NCBI GenBank assembly: GCA_951394405.1
Contig: OX596336.1
Coordinates: 1,240,001 to 1,304,000, forward strand
DNA from: Coprinellus micaceus
Taxonomy: Eukaryota > Basidiomycota > Agaricomycetes > Agaricales > Psathyrellaceae
DNA: 64,000 bases
Reading direction: 5' to 3'
Shown one piece after another: positions 32,230 to 44,820 of this stretch. Made by a program: the position numbers and the translations under genes. Positions within the stretch are counted from its first letter, which is position 1; each line of letters opens with the position of its first letter. The notes beneath the pieces are model-generated. The model saw only the letters and a list, made by a program, of their open reading frames with translations, ran no database searches and had not been told where the DNA came from.

Positions 32230-33634
32230 CGTTTGTATCGTGATCGACAAGTCAGCGGCAAGGGTCGTCAAGTAGAGCTATGATGGTCGTCGCCAACTCG
32301 TGAAGTCGAGTCGAGCACCTTGCTCCGCATGCTTGTAGGCTCACCTCGATTGCAATGAGGACGCCTTGAGGCCAGCTGCATGCCAGGTGGCCTAAAGCAA
32401 GGCTTGTTGTGATGCCTTGTGACACGCTGGTCACCTCGAGGTTAATTATGACGTCATCGACATGTCCGGCGCCTATTCCACCTGGTGGATGCGATCCGTT
32501 GCGACAGGTCTCTGTACCAAAGCTGAGAAGTTTGGGGCCTCAGGGGAGATAAACCGGACGAGCCGAGTAGAGCGCGCAAGCAGCGAAGACAAAACTGGGT
32601 GCAGGAACACGTAACTCTTTGCAACGCTGAGTACCGGTGATGCGAATCCAAGGATGCTGGGGTGAGCCAAGAGTGCCAGCACGCTTCCAGGGCCCAAGGG
32701 TTGCCTAATTTTCATGTTTTTGGTGAGTCGCTACCGAGGCGACCTACCAGATCTTGCCGACGACAGCCGATTGGGCTAGGAACGCATCACCTGATAATCA
32801 CAACGCTGGCCGTCAATGACCGAAAGTCATTGATTGTCCGCTGACCGGCACAACATTGTACCAGATCCTTGTGGTGTAGTCCAAGTCCTAGCTATTAGCA
32901 ACATCGTAATAAACGCTCGCGCACCGGTGAGCCCTCCTAATCTCACCACTGGCCCCGCTGTTACGTCCAAGACGCGACGTAATACGCGTAACGTCTCATC
33001 ACGTCCCGGCGCTTATTTTCCGGGAAGCCCACCAGAACCCTGCATAGGCATATGCTTATACAAAGGTAGTTTCCACTACCTACCTAATGACAAGTATTCG
33101 TGCCGACAATGGCAGACGACCCAAAAAAGAAACCCTCCGTCGGTCTGATACTATCCGACTCTGCGGGGGGAGAACGATAGCTCGGGCGCATGGAGTGAGG
33201 ACAGAAGGGGGGTGGAGGACATTTTCTGATGTCGCAACCCGGGCCATCACGTCATGCGTAGACACGTCTAACACTTCCCTTCAAGTGGTGGCTGTAGTGG
33301 AAAGTCCTCTATCTTCCGTCTCCAGCCCAAAAAAGCCCCGGGGACGCTGGGACAAGACACTCGCCCGGTCTCCATGTTTTAGTTCATGATGAGGGAGACG
33401 CTTCTGACGGCCAGTAAACACGAGAAGATCTCTCTGGCGTGGTACTCGTCAAAGAACTCTTGTTCTGAAGGTATGGCGGTTTTCCTCCGAGCGCGAGTTG
33501 GTTTCAAGACTCCTTATATATTATTATAGCGGCCTGGTAGTTCGACATAATATCTCTGCTTCGATCTACAAAGCCTCAACGACCCCGCAGTATACATTCC
33601 CTATCCGGCAGACAATCCCAAATTAGCTCACTGG
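32230..33634. other. Divergent intergenic region BTB-7 / DUF6533 gene 1
   Basis: 1.4 kb without a supported gene. The CGGCGCCTATT word near 32467-32476 lies ~240 bases upstream of BTB-7. A short frame at 33108-33179 (MADDPKKKPSVGLILSDSAG, then stop) looks protein-like, but I cannot extend it. Confidence 0.35.
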
Positions 33635-35361
33635 ATGCAAAACGACCTCCCACTCAGCCCGCAGAGTGTTGTGCAGGCTACGATAGCAGGGTACTCTGCC
33701 ACGATGACGACAAATGTGGGTCTCATGTTTTCTCCAACCTAATTGGGCACGCTAACGGCCTTGCATCAGTACGTGGTGAGTACTCTGTCACATTTGGCCG
33801 ACCCACCGACCTTCGATGATCACCAACATTACATTCAATATGGGTAGGGCATAAGCAGCTATGCCCTTGTGGCAAGTCTATCCGATTCAATGCCCCTCTG
33901 CGCAGATATTGACCAACACACTGAAGACTGCAGATTTTTTGCACACATTCCCCGACGAGGTGCGGCTCATGTGGCCCGCACCTCTCAGTTTGCCAAAAGT
34001 GCTATTCTTGGTGCTGCGTTACTACCACGTTGTGGTACATGGCGCAATCTGCGCTGTATGTGAGTATGCGCTGTTAGCCTCCCCCCCCCCGCAAGATTCG
34101 CAATGGATAATCATACACCATCAGATGGCCTCCCCAAAGGCTACCCCCTGAGGAGTGTGAAGCCACATTTCTTCGACAAGGCAGTGAGTTCATTCAGTGA
34201 GAGTTTGAAAGCCTCCACAGTGTTTCACACCGTACCTACTACGACTCGCAGTATCCTCGATCATAGTGATGATCGCCTCTGAAGGTGAGCGTCATAACAT
34301 AGCTCCAGATGGAGCACTCTGTCCGACCCGACCCGGCCCTGCAAGGGATACTGTTCATCCGGGTGTACGCCTTCTCTGGAAAAAACAAGAAGTTGCTCAT
34401 GTATCTGGTGTTCCAGTTTATCGTAAGCCCTTCACTAGAACATGCACTAGTCACGGACGGTCGTACTTACCCCTTCGCGCCTAGGCGATCCATGCACTGG
34501 CCTTCGCGCTTTTTACCAAGTTTCTGAAAACGGTGAAATGTAGGTCGACCCTTGCTCGGTGGTTTCGTTCAAGGTTACACTGATGCCCCCCCCCCCCCCC
34601 CCCCCTCGCCCTGCAGTTGTAAAGCTTCCCATCGACATCATCTGTGTGCCTGCTGAAGCCGACTGCACGTTGATCTCCGGAGTCTTCGCCCAGCTTCTCG
34701 CCAGCGTTCTCGGTACGCACTCACATCGTCACGGCCCACAACCTTCTCAACCAACCCATCCTGTGATCCACCTAACAGTCGTCATGTTCATCATGATGTA
34801 CATCGCATTCCGCAAGCATCGAAATTTCAACAGTCCCCTCTTGACGATTTTCTATGGCGATGGAATCTTCTACTTTGTTTGCTTATCAGGTGTGTTGACC
34901 CCTTCGAGCTTCGGTCGAGTCTCCTTTGCTCACCTCACATACAGTCCTGGCCATTGGAAATATTCTGGTAAACCTCCGCGCGCCGGTGAGTCGTCAAAAC
35001 AGAATGCTTCATGGCCCCCACTCACATCGTCATGCTACCTTCCTTCCCATGATAGAACGGCAGGCTGAAATTTCTTCTCGTCCAACCCGAAGTCGACCTC
35101 CACGCTATCCTCTCGACCCGGATGCTCCTGCATCTGCGATCGTGGGCCGAGCGGGGTGGGGCCATGTCTGATGCACTCGAATACTTTGGTGCTCACGAAG
35201 ATCGGACAGGGCGGGAATTGTCGCCGATAAAGTTTCAGAGGGACCCTCTTGAGACGACGGAAGCCGCGGTGGTGCCCTCGACATGGGGTCCCGAGGATGG
35301 GGGTTGCATTGTGAAAGGTTGGGCTCAGAGAAGTCCACCGGTAACTCCCCGTGGTCAGTAA
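33635..35361 (+). pseudogene. DUF6533-type seven-helix membrane protein, apparently frameshifted (gene 1)
   Basis: Exons begin 33635-33715, 33770-33775 (six bases), 33848-33871, 33927-34059, 34125-34183, and continue to a stop at 35359-35361. The N-terminus (MQNDLPLSPQSVVQATIAGY) and the DUF6533 block (FPDEVRLMWPAPLSLPKVLF, then LRYYHVVVH) are followed by further membrane helices (FIRVYAFSGKNKKLLMYL) and a cytosolic tail with LRSWAERGGAMSDAL. DUF6533 proteins are fungal 7TM proteins of unknown ligand. Exon 34125-34183 is 59 bases, whereas gene 2 has 60; the family reading (PPEECEATFLRQG) appears only if one base is restored, so this copy is frameshifted or the assembly has an error. One intron has a GC donor. 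Two introns contain poly-C tracts (34081 and ~34586-34608). Confidence 0.7.
34585..34606 (+). repeat. Poly-C homopolymer tract in an intron
   Basis: A run of about 20 C bases just upstream of the TGCAG acceptor of a DUF6533 gene 1 intron. A shorter run stands at ~34081-34090 in an earlier intron. Such tracts are prone to length error in assembly. Confidence 0.8.
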
Positions 35362-36126
35362 GGGGAGCATGGGCGCTTGTCTATACGATGACCTCGGGCT
35401 GTGGGCTGTCGGAGTGCATATTACGGGTATCCGTATATCAATATATCTCGCGTCACTAGAGAAGTCTAGGGAACGTACCATTGGGGTTCCCAGTCTACGA
35501 CGAGCAGCGAAGGGGCAGTACTCATCGCGGGCGAACGGGGTAGAGAGTAGAGAATGTGAGTGATATTTCAAGTTCAGATTGGGACTAGAGACTAGACAGA
35601 GGAGACATAGACAGACAGACAAGAGCCAGGAGAGACGGTTCGAAACCGGTCAGAGAGTATTGAGAGACCATGTTCAGAAGGAAAGGACAGTGGTAGGGTT
35701 GGTGGGTTGCTAGACGGCGAAGCCAAGGGAAAGAGGTTTCTCTACAAAGGGACAGACAGAAACAAAGATAAAAAGTGATAGATCGCGTCAATGGACAAGT
35801 GTAACAATCGAAAAATGTTCGCCCAAACGCACCCAAGGAAAAGAAATTTTGAGGAAGACGAATCCAAAAAAAGGAAAAGAGGTCAAAAATGGACATACTA
35901 CAGGCAGATGCGAGAAGAGGGAGATGTGGCCAAGGACGAGCGATGAGGAAGAAGATGGAGTGAGAGATCCGTACAACTACAGAAAGAAAAAAAACGGGGA
36001 TATATGACTAGAGGGGTTAGACTAATAACGAGAAAAAGCTACGTATATACGGTATAGATACTAAGGTGTCTGGGGGGCGCCCGGGAGCGCCCGTCGTATT
36101 TTCTTCCGGAAGGCAAGATGCAGGTG
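35362..36126. other. Convergent 3' region DUF6533 gene 1 / OPT transporter
   Basis: The - strand frames at 35035-35976 overlap the 3' end of the gene and A-rich downstream DNA; none shows domain features. AAGAAAAAAA-like runs near 35970-35995 fit 3' flanking DNA. Confidence 0.4.
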
Positions 36127-38987
36127 CTATGACCTATTCGGAATGGGAATTCCACCATCGGGTATCGCCAAGAGAGGCTTCGCTTGCCAGTCCGCAGCTA
36201 CAAAGCAGACGGACAACGTCAGCATGTTGCGAGGTGAGGGGGATGAGAGAACGTACTATGCCGATGCACTAGATTCCCCCACCAATTCAGCTCAACCCCA
36301 TAATCATCCTTTCCCTTCGTGTACTTCGGGAACTGCAGCGTAAAGAAGATGACGATGACCGCGATGACCGTGCCTGTACCCAGTTCATTAGCGACCGTCC
36401 ACACCTCTCTCCAAGGAGAGCCATAAACAGTAGATCCAAACACTCACCACTATCCAACGCACTACTCAACACATAGTTGAACTTACTCCACCACGCAAAG
36501 TTCCTCTTCCTCACCACATACTGGAACACCACCCCAACCGCAAACCACGAGCTATAGTTAATCCCAGTCGCCGGCGGGATCCACGAGACCCCATTGAGCA
36601 CCACGGGCGTTGACACCCACTTCACCCACGAGTTGGGATAGCGGCGCCGCCAGAGCCAGAACGGTATAGGGAGGAAGACACCGATGACGATGGCGTAGAG
36701 GTGGTAGTGGTAGATGGAGCCGACACCGAACTGACGCGTAGGACCAATGAGACCCCTGTAGGTCGTCGTCAGCAGGTGTCCAAAAAGAGGAAAGGGGTAA
36801 GCGATGGGACTCACCAAACCGCGCTAGCCGTATAGAACACCTGGTTATGCGGACACGTCAAGTTACTCTTCTGGCCCTCACTACAGATATCCTCCACATT
36901 GTCAAAGATCCACTGCTTCACCCCGACCTGGATGAACGCCGCGAGGGTCGTCGCTACCAGCTGCACAAGGAAGGTGGCGCGAGGAGGGACCTTGACGTAG
37001 TGACCCAGCTTGAGATCTTGGATGAAGGACGTGGCTTCGGCGAGGGTCTGGACGGAGTAGGCTTTGAACACCATGTTCGCGAGAGGCTGCCCAGCGAGCA
37101 AAGATCCCGGGATGATTTGTGCGAGGATGTTGAGGTTGATCTGCACGTCTCCGTCGTCAGCCAACATCCCAATACAAACTCAAAAAGAAAGACTTACACC
37201 CTGTCCCGTCATCGCATAAATGAACCCACTCGGCAAGATATAAATGACCGGCAACAGCACACTCAACAAAAGCGCCCAAACAGGAACCCCCGTATCCCAA
37301 ACCTCCACCGCCACGATCGCCAGCGCAAAGAACGCACAAAACGCGCTCGCATACCACCAATCCGGCACCTCGGGGTAATTCCTCATAAGCTTCGCATGGA
37401 TATCATCGTTCTCCACCCTCATCTTCTTGAACCCATTCAACAGGGTCTGGCCATGATAGAGGACCGTATGGACGATGACGCAGGTGGAAAGGCAGAACGC
37501 GAGGAGGTAGGTGACGGCGTAGGTGGCAGGGAGGAAGAGGGGCGAGTAACGGTCGTAAGCCTCGCCGTCGAACGTCCCGTCTGCCTTGAGGACTTTGGCG
37601 ATGTTGTAGGGGTTCCCGGAGCGGTCGAACGGCTGGTTGGCGGAGATCGGGAAGTAGGCTAGGTTCCATGCCTGTGCGTATCGACCCTTATGTCAATTCC
37701 CCGTCCACAGAAAAAGAGTAAAGAAAAACGTACGTTGGTGTAATACAAAATCGGGGTCATGATCCAATAAAACAACACAAAGCCTGCAAAGATATGCACC
37801 TCCGCCCACCACGGCACCATCAACGGACTCCCAATCCAACTAATCTGCGTCCAATCAAACGTCAACACGCTCATCCCCAAGCCCGTCTTCACACCAAACA
37901 GCTGGTTGACCTTGACGTTGTTCGGGGCCGCCCAGCATATAAAGCTGAAGATCGAGAGCGCCTCGAAGAGGTACCCAGGGAGGAAGAAAAAGAAGAACGA
38001 GCCGATGGTGGTGTAGATGAAGAACTTGTATCGCGACATGCCGCGTTTCCTTGGAACGAGCCCCGTCTCGCCTCCAGCGGAAGCGGGGTCGAGGTGCGGC
38101 CCGCCGAGCATACCAATCCCATCGTCCTCGTCCTCAGCATGGAGCGTATTAAGCAACGTACACGCCACCAAATTCTGCGGCCACACCATACTCGCCGGCC
38201 ACACCAAAAACCTCCTACACATCCCCGCAAGTCCAAAGCCCGTAAGCTGCGTCGCCAGGACCAGGACCAGCGAGAACCAATACCCCGTCTTGAACTCGTA
38301 GTAGACTTCGAGTACGACGATGGCGTTGAGCGCGTACGGGTTCCCCACGGCGACGTTGGCCATGATATAGACGAGGACGTGTTCCTTGATGTTCCAGGGT
38401 CCGGGGTTGAGGCTGAACTCGATAGCGTGGGGGAATGTCATGGGCCTCACCGCCCTCATCACGCTCCTCGGCAACCGCGACGGGATCCACCGACTGGGTA
38501 TACACGGCAGCGGAATCCTATACGTCGTAATCGGGAGGGTGAACGCCATGAACTTGCCGACGGGGTACGACAGGAGCAGAAGGACGAGGGGGACGATCGA
38601 CGGCGCGGGCTGCCGGAAGTTGAAGAAGACGTTGAAAGCGGAGGAGGTCATGCAGAGGAGGAGGCCGACGACCCACATGCGGACGGTCATGGCGGGCATG
38701 TCGGGATCGTCGATATTGGAGACGGAGGCGCGGACTTCGGGGTAGGGAGAGTCTTCGTCTTCGATGGCGTCGAAATCAAATTCCATCCTGGAAGTGACGG
38801 TGCAACGGGAGGTTAGCGACGGTGTTCGTGATTTGACATCGGTGAGCGGGTAAGCGGGAGGAGGGGAAAGAAGAGGCGGAGGCGGGGACGAAGGGTCGAA
38901 AGTAGGCGCGGGAGACGCGGGCAAGGGCGGTGGAGGCGAGAACGACGGCAACACAGGGCCAGCAGCGGGTCCAGGTTGGAGCGACAT
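36127..38987 (-). CDS. OPT family oligopeptide transporter, 849 aa
   Basis: Exons on the complement: 37734-38987, 37198-37671, 36815-37140, 36448-36755, 36257-36373 and 36127-36197. The cytosolic N-terminus is Pro-rich. The OPT signature NPGPWNIKEHVL stands near residue 200. Further family blocks are SPYPEVRASV before the first helix, LTFDWTQISWIGSPLMVPWW, WNLAYFPISANQPFDRSG, and GLIGPTRQFGVGSIYHY. Over a dozen hydrophobic segments are visible. The tail (GNLVHRHTADWQAKPLL) resembles the usual C-terminus. It imports tetra/pentapeptides or related compounds by proton symport at the plasma membrane. The start at 38987 (MSLQPGPAAG) was chosen because the open frame upstream to 39539 is 5' UTR without coding character. 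A second Met (MEFDFDAIEDEDS, ~68 codons on) is an alternative start. Confidence 0.93.
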
Positions 38988-39302
38988 GGCCCGTTCACTT
39001 GCACCCCCAGCCTGCCCTTCCCATTTATACGCAAACGCCCTCGAAGAAAGGAAGCAAGAAACCGACAGCGACTGGAGGGCTCCTTGGAACGAAGGGTCCC
39101 ATCGACGCAACACCAGGGGGAGCAATGGCAGCGAAGGAAGGTCTGCCTGGCACGACGGCGCGCAGACGAAGCCCAGTCCAATAAAACCTCGACACACAAA
39201 AGCCTGCACGGGGGTGATAAATTCACCCTCCTTCTGGGAACACCCCACTCCGCCCGACATACGGTGATCTAGCCTCGAAGCGCCGAAGCACTTCAGCCAA
39301 TT

Positions 39303-41339
39303 TAGGCGAAGCCTTTTCCCAAGGAGAGAAGCACAAAGCGCTTCCGCTTCAGTACGACTCGCCGCGCCGTCGGCCTGTCCACCTGCCACGGACAACGCGT
39401 ACACGTAAAAAACGCGTCCCGTGCTCCGGGGGTCCTCTCCTCGAAAAACGAGGTACCAGGCCCTATGAAACGCGAAACAAAGAACTCGAAAGTGCAGAAA
39501 CCCAACAAAACCCAGAAAACCACAGAAAAGCAAAACCACTCACTTAATACTCCCCTCCCTACTCTCCCCCTCATACTCCCCATCCTCATAATCCCTACTA
39601 TCCGCATACCAACTCCCCTTCCTCGTACTCCCCGTACTCTCATAGCCCCTCCCATCCCCCTCATACCCATCAACCTCACTAATCCCGCCCGTCCCCGGCC
39701 TCCCCTTCCCATGCGCACGCCCATACCCCATCCCAGCATGACCCCCCTCCTCCCCCGTCGTCCCCCTCGACGCCAAATACTCCGACCCCGTCCCCCCCGT
39801 CCCCGTCGTCCCAGCCGTCCCCATCGCACTCCTCCTTTGCCTCCGCCTCCTGCGCTCCTCCCACCGCTCCCGATCCTCATAATCCCCCCCATACCCATGC
39901 GGGCCCCTCAACTGCCCAGGACCCGTCCCCACACCCCCTCCCGTCGTCGTAGTGGTATTCACCGTCCCCGCGGTGTTCACGCGCGAGGTCGAGTCCACCC
40001 CGGTGGAGACGGCGTACTGCGGGAAGGCTTGGTTGTAGTTTTGCTCGCGGTATCGTCTGTAGGGTCCGGCGTTCGCGTTTGACCGCGCGGGGTTGGGCTG
40101 GAATTGTCTGTAATGCGCGGGGACCTCGTCTTCCTCCTCATCCCCTCCGTCTTCATCTTTCTTCCCCTCCCCACCCTCATCCTTCGTCACCCCATCACCA
40201 TCCACCTTCTCCTCCCCCTCCTCTTTCTCCCCACCCCCCTCCTCTCTTGACTTCCCCTCCCCACTCTTCCGTCCAACACTCCCACTCGCCCTCCCCTCCC
40301 CACTCCTCCTCTCCCTCTCATCCCCACTCCTCCTCCCAGGGTCAATCCTCATCATCTTAAAGTCCCCCGGCTGCCGCATACCCCCAGCCCGACTCCCATC
40401 GTTACTATTACTCTCCGTACTCGGCGGGCTAAGCGGCGGGCCGTACCGCGACGACGGAGGGGGGTGCAACGGCTCGTCGTCGCTCACCCGCCGCTGGGGC
40501 TCGTACGCAAACGCTCCTACTCCCTCATGCTCGTGCTCATGCTCATGCTCGCCACCTATCGGTGCACCCCTCGCCACCCCAGCTCCCCACGCGAAATCCG
40601 GGGTCTCCGGGTGAGCCTGCAGTCCACTACCCCCTTCCCCAACTCCAACACCCTGACCCTGCCTCCTCGCCTCCTCCTCCTCCGCCTTCTGATCAGCCGT
40701 CGTCGGCGGCACAAACGCAAACAAATCCCCATCCTCACTCCCCTCCTCATCCGAATACTCCGGCTCCTCCTCAATATAATCCTGGCCCCCCATCCCCCCT
40801 CCCCCTCCTCCCATCCCTACTCCTGGATGCCCAGCGCGCGAACCCCCCGCCCGACTCCGTGCAGTCCACGGACGCGTCGACGCGCCGCCGTAAGGGTCGT
40901 TATACGGATCCCAGTCCATCCCCGCGTTACTGCCTTCCCCACCGTATCCAGAGGTGGGCGGCCGCGCAGCAGAAGCACCAGCACCAGCACCAGCGCCGAC
41001 GTTGAACCCGTACGCGTCTTGGTACCCGGGCTGCCTAAAGGGATTCGCAGTCCCCGGGCGTATACCCGAGCTCGTCGTCGGTCGGCCGGAGGACGTACCC
41101 GGGCGGAGGAGGTTCGACCCGGATGCTTCACCTTCGGGCTCTTGGTGGTCGTATGAAGAGGGGTACGCGGAGTAGAATGGGGGGTCAGCGGAAGAATGAG
41201 CGTTGGACGTGGGGTCGTGTTGGGAGGACGAAGACGCGAAAGGCTGGTGCGAGAAGGGCGACGAGGAGAATGGGGAGGAGTCGGTTGAGGAGGCTGTTTC
41301 TGGGGGTGGTGGGTGTGGGTGTGGGTGTTGTGTCGACAT
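39303..41339 (-). CDS. Disordered Gly/Ser/Glu-rich protein, ~600-650 aa
   Basis: The first exon, 39540-41339 on the complement, encodes about 599 residues. It starts MSTQHPHPHPPPPE, and continues with Ser/Pro runs, an Ala-Gly repeat (VGAGAGAGASAARPP), a GMGGGGGGMGG run, an acidic EEEPEYSDEEGSEDGD stretch, HEHEHEHEHE, Glu/Lys-rich segments and an ERRRRRQRRS basic patch. At its end, ATTAA is followed by a good GTGAGT donor. A possible last exon, ending at TAA near 39303, encodes TPGARDAFFTCTRCPWQ and a basic tail, reached by an AG near 39440; this join is uncertain. Without it the ORF stops at 39540. No globular domain is recognised. Codon and base use are strongly GC-biased. Probably a disordered regulatory or structural protein. 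Confidence 0.55.
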
Positions 41340-41780
41340 TGTTTATGGTGTGGGGGTGGTTAGGGTATCGAGATGTATGTTATGTTATATTTCCAAGAAT
41401 AGCGCGTGGCCGAACTGGGTCCGGTGAATTCCTTTTCCTCGTCGATGTCCTTCGAATCGAGCGAGCGAGTGAGCAATGTGGAAACTGCTACCCCGCGAAT
41501 CGAGCGAGCAGGTGAGCAATGTGGGAAACTGCTACCCCGCGAATCAAGGTCCGAAGCACGATGTATATGACGAAGGGATCGTCGCACACAATTGAGAGTA
41601 AGAGGAACGCGTTCGAGGGGTGATGCGTACGTGTCGGCACGCAGGGACCGAAGGCGTGGTGGGGTCGACGTTCACAGGGACCAAGGGAACGGCGGGGTCG
41701 AGGAATGGGAACGAGCGTAGGATATAGCGTAGCGTGGCCGGGGAATTGAGGCGGTGGTAGATCGGTACACGCGACGTAGG

Positions 41781-41803
41781 TCGTTCGTTCGTTCGTTCGT
41801 TCG
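41781..41803. repeat. TTCG microsatellite
   Basis: TTCG tetranucleotide repeated about six times in the gene-poor region. Confidence 0.85.
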
Positions 41804-42409
41804 CGCGGGTCGAGGTCGCAAATCCACACAAGGTCGCGCGTCGTGGTACGTGGGGAAGAGGGCAAGGAGATGGAGATGCCAGCGCACACAGAGTGAAGTA
41901 TAGAATGGTTCCACGACACGGACAAGGCAGATGCAAGTGCGGAGTCCAAAATTTGAATTGGATTGGATTTGGGTATGGCCGAGGGTGTGACCGAGGGAGG
42001 GGTCGCGGTTTGAGCGGGCGGGCGTCGGTAGGTAGGCGGGGGCGGTGAGTGTCGTCGTCGGCAGCGCGACAGGGGTGTAGGGAGTGCGATGGCAGGTAGA
42101 GAAGGGAGGAAGGGCAGGGAAGAAGGCGACGACGACGGGTGCGGGTCGTTGGTTGATCACCGATGTTCAGGGCCAAGGTTAAGATTCGAGTTGGTAGGTT
42201 TGGGTTGTACGCCGACCATACAATGGTCGTGTCGGTAGGTACACCGTTTGGGTTTGCCGTTGCGTTGCGTTGCGTTGTCGACAAGACAAGGGTGCAATAA
42301 TAATAATCAATTCGAGCGCAACCGTCCGTAAGCGGGAGAGGGAGGCACGGCGGGTGGGAAGATATCCAAAAATCCAAAGAGGATGGAATGATGGACGGAC
42401 GTTTGGAGG

Positions 42410-42436
42410 CGGTGGTGGTGGTGGTGGTGGTGGTGG
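42410..42436. repeat. GGT microsatellite
   Basis: About nine GGT units; read on the other strand they give the poly-Thr/Pro stretch of the spurious long frame. Confidence 0.85.
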
Positions 42437-44820
42437 CGGACAGCGGGCGGGCGGGTCGTTGGTGATGGAGACCAGTCGTCGTCGGGGGGATGTATCGCCG
42501 CGGTGGGTGACAGGGCGTTGTATTGGCGGACAGGACGAGGAGGATACAGAGGATGCGGCGGAGGATGCAGATGAGGAGGAGGGAGAACGAGGGAGATTGG
42601 CGCGCGGGCAGGTGGGCGTAACGGGAACCGAGTATCGAGGAAGCCAGGGCGAAGGAGAGGGTAAAGCGGGCAGGGATAAGGGGAAAGGCACAGGAATGAT
42701 GAGTAACGCTCCTTGGGGGTGGTGATACAGGCACAGTGTACGTACCGTTCGTTGATGGTGGTGGTGGTCTGTGTTTATCTCCTCCTAAGCTGGGTGGGGT
42801 ATGAGGTGCTCGATGAAACGGGCTCGAGGCTAGACGCTAGAGGAGAGAGAGGTAAACGCCCAAACCCTCAAACAAACTAGGCGACAGAAACGGTGGGAAC
42901 GGGGTAGGGGTACCAGTATATTTCCAGCGCAAGCCAAGAACGAATATATTTCCGCCCAAGCCCAGAGGGAAAAGCGACGGAGGGGGGTAGAGGGGCAGTA
43001 CTATCAAATGTGGATGGTGGGTGCACACTCACTTGGCAGAACTGTATCACGGTTTTTGTGTGCGTGTGTGGGCCTCGATTCCAGCTATCCCGTCGTGAAC
43101 TAGAGTGGGGGTGGATGTGTGTGTGTGTGGCCCTGCGTCGTCGATAGGGTGGTTGGGACCTGGACGCTCCGCTTGGGGGAGGCGGTGGAGGGACGAGGGA
43201 GGGAGGAAAGGTGGAAGGTGAAGGAAGAGGGGAAGGGAACTTGAAGAATGGAGGAGGCTATCTTTATCAGTCCAGTCAGCCAGGGCGAGCGGAGACGGGC
43301 AGGCAGGGCCAGGCACCACCAACAAAGCGCGATGCGGTGCCAGCGGAGCGGACGCGGGGGTTTAACGTACCTTTCTCCTTCTATCTCTCCTTGCCTTTTC
43401 TCCTTGCCTGCTACTGCTACTACAACCCCACTTGCTACTACGACTACGTGCGCTGGACGGGGAAGGAGGGAGGGGGACGTGTGAAGAGGACTGGGATGGA
43501 CGGAGGAAGAAGGGCAAGATAGCGTGCGAACAAAAGGGAGCGAAAAGGGTACGAAGGGGGATGAGCCCAGGTAACGAGCGGGTGTAAGACGGAAATTAAA
43601 TTATTTAAATGAGGGGAAGGGTTCGAGAAGGACTTGGAAAGGTTAAGCCTTGGGCGGGCGGTAAGAGGAGGAGGAGGAGGAGTGACGAAAGTGAAAAGAC
43701 GTGTGTGGTGGGAAGGGGTACGACCAAGGAAAGAGGCGATAAGTAGGCCCCCGCGTGGAAAAACCTCGCTCTACCCTCTCCGTCGTCGTCTCTCCTCGGC
43801 AGTCGCTTGGAGCACACACTAGAGCGCGCTAGAAACCTCACTGTGCTGGCACCACCAAACACGCTGATCCTGGAGCAGCGAGCAGCGCAGAGCCATTGCG
43901 ACCCCCAGCGCAAAACACGCTTGTCAGCCCAAGCGAACCGGTTTGTTCTATCTAAAGGTGTTGCCATGGCCCCGATCGTTCCAGTCAAGGCGCCCTGTTC
44001 GTGCCTGAGAAATTTACCTCATTATCTCCTCCTGCTCCCTTCCTCCCTCTCTTCCCCCCACACCTCTTTCCCTCCCTCCCACTACCTTATTCACCCACCT
44101 CTAAGCGCCCCTGCACCAACCCCCCACCCCTCAAATTAACCCTCAACTCACCCCTGATCTCCAGGGTCCCCCTCACCATCTCCGCCGACCAGGCACGAAC
44201 AAAACGCCTCAATCGAGTACTGCGCAAAATGATCACGAATTGAATTGAATTGAATTGGTTCACGCGGCATCCGCATGGCGTTGGCGTGATCGAACCGTGA
44301 TCATGATTGATGGTGACTGACTGATCGAACCAGCCCCGGAAGCTTTTCTCGTATCGCATCGATTTGGTTCGCTTGTCTCTGCTCGTCTTCACTGTCGACT
44401 GCCGAGAGCTGGGCGGACGACAGACGGGGAGGAGATCCCTCAAGAACAAGGACCTAGGCTGTGGACGTGGCATCGCCCCACAACACACCTACCCCACTCT
44501 CCTCAAGCAGCACGATCGCCGCCCCGCAGCAGGCACGCTCCAAGTTCATTTCATTCAAGACAACTACGCCATCTCTGCGTCTCTGCGCCTCCGACACTCG
44601 CGATTATGGCCGACTCCATTCTTCTCCGGACGCCTCATACGCCATGACGCCGGAATTTTGAATGACGGGATTAGGCGAAGTTGGGCCGCGTCGACGTTCT
44701 GGTGCACAGTCCTGACTCAGGATTAACGAAGCGATGGGGCTGGAGGCCGCACCATCCTCCTCCTAATCTTCCTCCCTACCGCCCCCCACTCAACCCCCAT
44801 ACACACACCCCACCTCACTG

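Noticed and set aside
37794..38816. 340-codon frame on the + strand
   Set aside because: Exactly antisense to the OPT transporter exon; His/Arg/Pro-rich shadow frame.
38988..39539. Extension of the OPT reading frame upstream of MSLQPG
   Set aside because: The frame is open, but the sequence has no OPT similarity and crosses the 3' region of the neighbouring gene; treated as 5' flank.
41544..42734. 396-codon open frame on the - strand
   Set aside because: Its composition (Pro, Thr, Ser, Arg, poly-Thr from a GGT microsatellite, NERTNER from a TTCG repeat) mirrors the strand bias; other frames in the same stretch are also open, and no family feature is visible.
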